From: Acidobacteriota bacterium
Lineage (GTDB): Bacteria; Acidobacteriota; Terriglobia; UBA7540
Assembly (NCBI GenBank): GCA_003165615.1
Contig: PLWR01000343.1
Span: 733-8,674 of the forward strand
DNA: 7,942 nt
Direction: 5' to 3'
The position numbers and the translations under genes were made by a program. Shown here in pieces: positions 5,261 through 7,942 of the stretch (positions are counted from its first letter, which is position 1; every line of letters begins with the position of its first letter). The notes under the pieces are model-generated. The model saw only the letters and a list, made by a program, of their open reading frames with translations. It searched no databases and was not told the DNA's origin.

Positions 5261-7753
5261 GTGGATCGCAAACCCTCTTCAACAAAATCTCCGCGCAGCA
5301 AGGAATCGAACCTTGTTGACGTCGCTGTGATGACGGGCATTCGCAATACGCTCACATATCTGGTTCCCGATTCAGTCGTCGTCGAGCCCGGCCAGCGTGT
5401 GCAGGTTCCGCTTGCCACGCGCAAGGCCACGGGGATCGTATTGCGCGCAGGCAGTACCCTTCCTCCCGGCATTGCCGCCCGCCCCATTCTGCGTGTGTTG
5501 GACACTGAACCGGTTCTTACGCCGGAGTTGCTGGAGTTGGGACTTTGGATCGCCGACTATTACGTCGCCCCCATCGGCGAGGTCTATCGAGCCATGCTGC
5601 CTCTGCGCGCGGATACGCGGCGCGCCCGCTCCATCCGTCTGAGCGAGTTGGGGCAACAAAAGCTCCAGGAAATCAATCAGACGAAAGAAGGACCTTTCGG
5701 TCCCGCGGGCGATCTCCTCAACTACCTTGCAACGCGCGGCAGTGTGTCTGTCCAAGTTCTTCGCCAAAAGTTCTTTGAAGCCTTCTTGCTGGCGCTCAAA
5801 GAAAAATGGCTGATTATTGATGAAGTCGAGCGCGAGCGCACCCAGCGCCAGGTTTATGCCGTGCGGCTGGCATGCCCGATGCCGGAAAAACCGCTCCGCC
5901 TTTCGCCGGTGGCAAAACGAATTCTGGAAGCGCTGGGAGCGGAAGGATTCGCGGAGGACCATCGCGAACTTCTCAATAGCGCGCGAGCGGATCTTGCCGC
6001 CCTCAAGAAGTTGCGCGCCTCCGGGCTCGTCGAACTTGAGCCCTCAAGGGCCGAACGCCGTTCGGCCTTACCAACGCAAAACTTTTTCCTGGCCGGAGAC
6101 TCCTGGGCGGAAGAAGATTTATCCCTTGTCCTGACACCATCGCAGAAAGCGGCGCTCGACGACCTCTCGAAGCAAATGGAGTCCGGAAATTTCCAGACCG
6201 TGCTCCTCCATGGGATAACGGGCAGCGGGAAGACGGAAGTTTATCTCCGGCTGATTGCCCGCTGCCTCGAAATCGGCCGTACCGCCCTGACTCTGGTGCC
6301 TGAAATTTCCCTCACTTCATCGGTGCAGGCGCAGTTCCTGGCCCGCTTCGGCTCAAACGTGGCGCTTCTGCATAGTGCCCTTTCCGAAAACGAGCGCCAT
6401 GAAGAGTGGTGGAGAATTCGCCGCGGCGAAGCCAAAGTGGTGCTGGGAACACGGTCGGCGATATTCGCTCCCCTCGCGAATTTGGGAATCGTGATTGTCG
6501 ATGAGGAACACGACACGAGTTACAAACAGGAGGAGACGCCGCGCTACAACGGACGCGACGTCGCCGTAGTGCGGGCGCGGCTGGCCGGGGCGCTCGCGCT
6601 GCTGGGCTCCGCCACTCCATCGCTGGAGTCCTACTGGAATGCGCGCGAGGGGAAATACCGGCTGGCCGTGCTTCCTGAGCGCGTGGAGGGAAGAAAGCTT
6701 GCGGACGTGGAAATTATCGACATGCGCCAAGAATTTCGCGAGACCCACACCAGTGTGTCGGTGTCCCGCCGTCTGCACCAGGAGATTGAGACGCAACTCG
6801 CCAACCGGCAGCAGACCATGATCCTCCTGAACCGCCGCGGTTACTCATGGTTTCTGCTCTGCCGAAGCTGCGGCCAGACGCAACGCTGCGAAAACTGTTC
6901 GATCTCCCTGACCTATCATCGCCGCGAGCATCGCTTGATTTGTCACTACTGCGGTTATTCCGCAGCGGTCCCGGCTCGTTGCCCGAATTGCCAAAGTGAG
7001 CACCTCCATTACGTGGGAGAGGGAACGGAAAAAGTGGAGAAGAAGTTTGCGGAGCTCTTTCCCAGCGCGCATGTGGCGCGACTGGACCGTGACGTGGCGC
7101 GCCGGCCCAGCCAGTTCCAAAAGATTCTGAGTGAGTTTCGGCAGGGAAAAATCGACCTCCTGGTGGGCACGCAATTGATTGCCAAAGGGCACGATTTTCC
7201 CGGTGTGACGCTGGTGGGAGTGGTCTCCGCGGATATCGGCCTCGGCCTGCCGGATTTTCGTTCCGCGGAGCGGACCTTTCAATTGCTCACCCAGGCGGCG
7301 GGGCGCGCGGGGCGCGGCGAAAAGCCCGGGCGCGTATTGGTGCAAACATTCTTTCCCGACCACTACGCCATTCGCATGGCAGCGGAACAGAACTATGAAG
7401 CGTTTTTCCAGAAGGAAATGCGCTTTCGACGCGTAATGCATTATCCGCCGGTGACGGCGCTTGCCAACGTCATCGCCCAGGGATCGAAGCTGGAACATGC
7501 TGCGCTGGTGGCGAAGCACGTCGGCAATTTCCTGATCCCTCTGGAGAAGACCACCGAGGGCCTCAAGATACTGGGTCCCACGCCCGCACCACTGGCGAAA
7601 TTGGAGGGCCGCTACCGCATTCAGTTTCTGATCAAATGCACTTCCCGAGCCCGCCTCAGCAGCATCCTCCAGCGCCTTGTCGATCACACGGAGCAGAAAG
7701 GCATCCCCCAGCGCTCGCTGATGATTGACATGGACCCTGCCAACATTATGTAG
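5261..7753 (+). CDS. priA: Primosomal protein N', replication restart helicase PriA
   Basis: PriA is a 3'-to-5' superfamily 2 DNA helicase that recognises stalled forks and reloads the replicative helicase. The 830-residue protein is full length, somewhat longer than E. coli PriA (732). In order it has the 3'-end-binding domain (about 18-120), a winged-helix region (about 130-265), Walker A GITGSGKT (318-325), the DEEH box (414-417), motif III GSATP (449-453), and a zinc module with eight cysteines (534, 537, 543, 546, 561, 564, 574, 577). Motif V lies near VGTQLIAKGHDFPG (635-648), motif VI is QAAGRAGR (678-685), and the C-terminal domain includes LGPTPAPLAKLEGRYRIQ (771-788). GTG 5261 is chosen because an in-frame TAG (5249-5251) lies just upstream and the next start, ATG 5330, would cut away the first beta strand (LVDVAV). 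No ribosome site is visible. All catalytic and metal-binding residues are present. Confidence 0.97.
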   Translation: MDRKPSSTKSPRSKESNLVDVAVMTGIRNTLTYLVPDSVVVEPGQRVQVPLATRKATGIVLRAGSTLPPGIAARPILRVLDTEPVLTPELLELGLWIADYYVAPIGEVYRAMLPLRADTRRARSIRLSELGQQKLQEINQTKEGPFGPAGDLLNYLATRGSVSVQVLRQKFFEAFLLALKEKWLIIDEVERERTQRQVYAVRLACPMPEKPLRLSPVAKRILEALGAEGFAEDHRELLNSARADLAALKKLRASGLVELEPSRAERRSALPTQNFFLAGDSWAEEDLSLVLTPSQKAALDDLSKQMESGNFQTVLLHGITGSGKTEVYLRLIARCLEIGRTALTLVPEISLTSSVQAQFLARFGSNVALLHSALSENERHEEWWRIRRGEAKVVLGTRSAIFAPLANLGIVIVDEEHDTSYKQEETPRYNGRDVAVVRARLAGALALLGSATPSLESYWNAREGKYRLAVLPERVEGRKLADVEIIDMRQEFRETHTSVSVSRRLHQEIETQLANRQQTMILLNRRGYSWFLLCRSCGQTQRCENCSISLTYHRREHRLICHYCGYSAAVPARCPNCQSEHLHYVGEGTEKVEKKFAELFPSAHVARLDRDVARRPSQFQKILSEFRQGKIDLLVGTQLIAKGHDFPGVTLVGVVSADIGLGLPDFRSAERTFQLLTQAAGRAGRGEKPGRVLVQTFFPDHYAIRMAAEQNYEAFFQKEMRFRRVMHYPPVTALANVIAQGSKLEHAALVAKHVGNFLIPLEKTTEGLKILGPTPAPLAKLEGRYRIQFLIKCTSRARLSSILQRLVDHTEQKGIPQRSLMIDMDPANIM

Positions 7754-7763
7754 GGTGGGGTTC

Positions 7764-7942
7764 CTATTGAATCCGAAACGGCGTGGGAAGGAACGTAAGG
7801 ACGAGCATGAGCGCCGCAACGAAGGCGAGAACCTTTCTTTTCCCTCCGAGGGGTTCTTCCGGCTCAATGAGCATGGGATGGCGGAGGCCCAGGACTAGCA
7901 GGATTACGGCCCAGGCGAGCCAGCCATACCAGCAAAAATATC
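7764..7942 (-). CDS. C-terminal end of a membrane protein, probable site-2 (M50) protease
   Basis: Reading the minus strand from the window edge gives 58 residues ending at TAG (7766-7764); the 5' part is outside. Two hydrophobic stretches (about 5-19, WYGWLAWAVILLVLG, and 37-50, VLAFVAALMLVLTF) flank a polar loop, LRHPMLIEPEEPLGGKRK, and the end reads FLPTPFRIQ. A membrane pair joined by an R-H-P...E-x-P-L-G loop and closed by a T-P-x-P-F-like tail matches my memory of the C-terminus of prokaryotic site-2 protease (M50) family members. The catalytic HExxH and the NPDG-type motif would be upstream, so the activity cannot be confirmed. It could be another polytopic protein. The gene converges on priA with 10 bases between the stop codons and no visible terminator between them, so the two transcripts probably overlap. 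Confidence 0.6.
   Translation of the reverse strand, partial: YFCWYGWLAWAVILLVLGLRHPMLIEPEEPLGGKRKVLAFVAALMLVLTFLPTPFRIQ

Noticed and set aside
5372..5962. 196-codon minus-strand frame opposite the priA N-terminal domains
   Set aside because: No signal of a protein family, and it is fully covered by a complete PriA reading.
6845..7867. 340-codon open frame on the minus strand over the end of priA
   Set aside because: It lies opposite the zinc module and helicase motifs of priA and shows no domain. The true minus-strand gene here is in another frame and ends at 7764.

Overview
The window looks like chromosomal DNA from a GC-rich, free-living Gram-negative-type bacterium. The style of the proteins suggests Acidobacteriota: a Fis-family sigma-54 activator, secreted TPR and beta-propeller-like proteins of unknown function, and an M50-type membrane protease tail next to priA. 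This assignment rests on protein style only and is tentative; no rRNA or other phylogenetic marker is present. No tRNA, CRISPR array, insertion sequence or phage gene was seen.

Layout from left to right. (1) The C-terminal part of a sigma-54-dependent (NtrC/AtoC-type) regulator enters from the left edge and ends at 644. (2) A secreted TPR protein gene at 728-1714 is broken by one in-frame amber codon at 1358-1360. (3) A family-4-type (GT-B fold) glycosyltransferase lies at 1885-2991. (4) A 249-bp gap holds an 87-bp nested inverted repeat and a short 9-bp-period repeat. (5) A methylenetetrahydrofolate-reductase-like TIM-barrel protein lies at 3241-4158. It keeps the catalytic Glu but has lost the flavin-contacting Asp. 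(6) A secreted cysteine-rich protein of unknown function lies at 4211-5158. (7) The primosomal helicase gene priA lies at 5261-7753, apparently transcribed from a promoter set inside a heptamer repeat, probably without a leader. (8) On the minus strand, converging on priA with 10 bp between stop codons, is the C-terminal end of a two-helix membrane protein that resembles site-2 (M50) proteases.

The genes do not form an obvious pathway or operon. Almost every gene has its own intergenic gap, and the three gaps between 2992 and 5260 each carry a different short tandem or inverted repeat. Base composition is two-tiered. The housekeeping-like genes (glycosyltransferase, priA) count at roughly 63-65% GC in sampled 60-base lines. 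The two secreted proteins of unknown function count at roughly 48-52%, so those two genes may be more recent arrivals or under weaker selection.

I did not find a convincing new multi-gene system. The best leads are the amber-interrupted TPR gene, the MetF-like protein with an altered flavin site, the uncharacterised secreted C-terminal module (N-G-x-P...R-I-W...G-T-x-R-x-L-G), and the repeat-embedded priA promoter.
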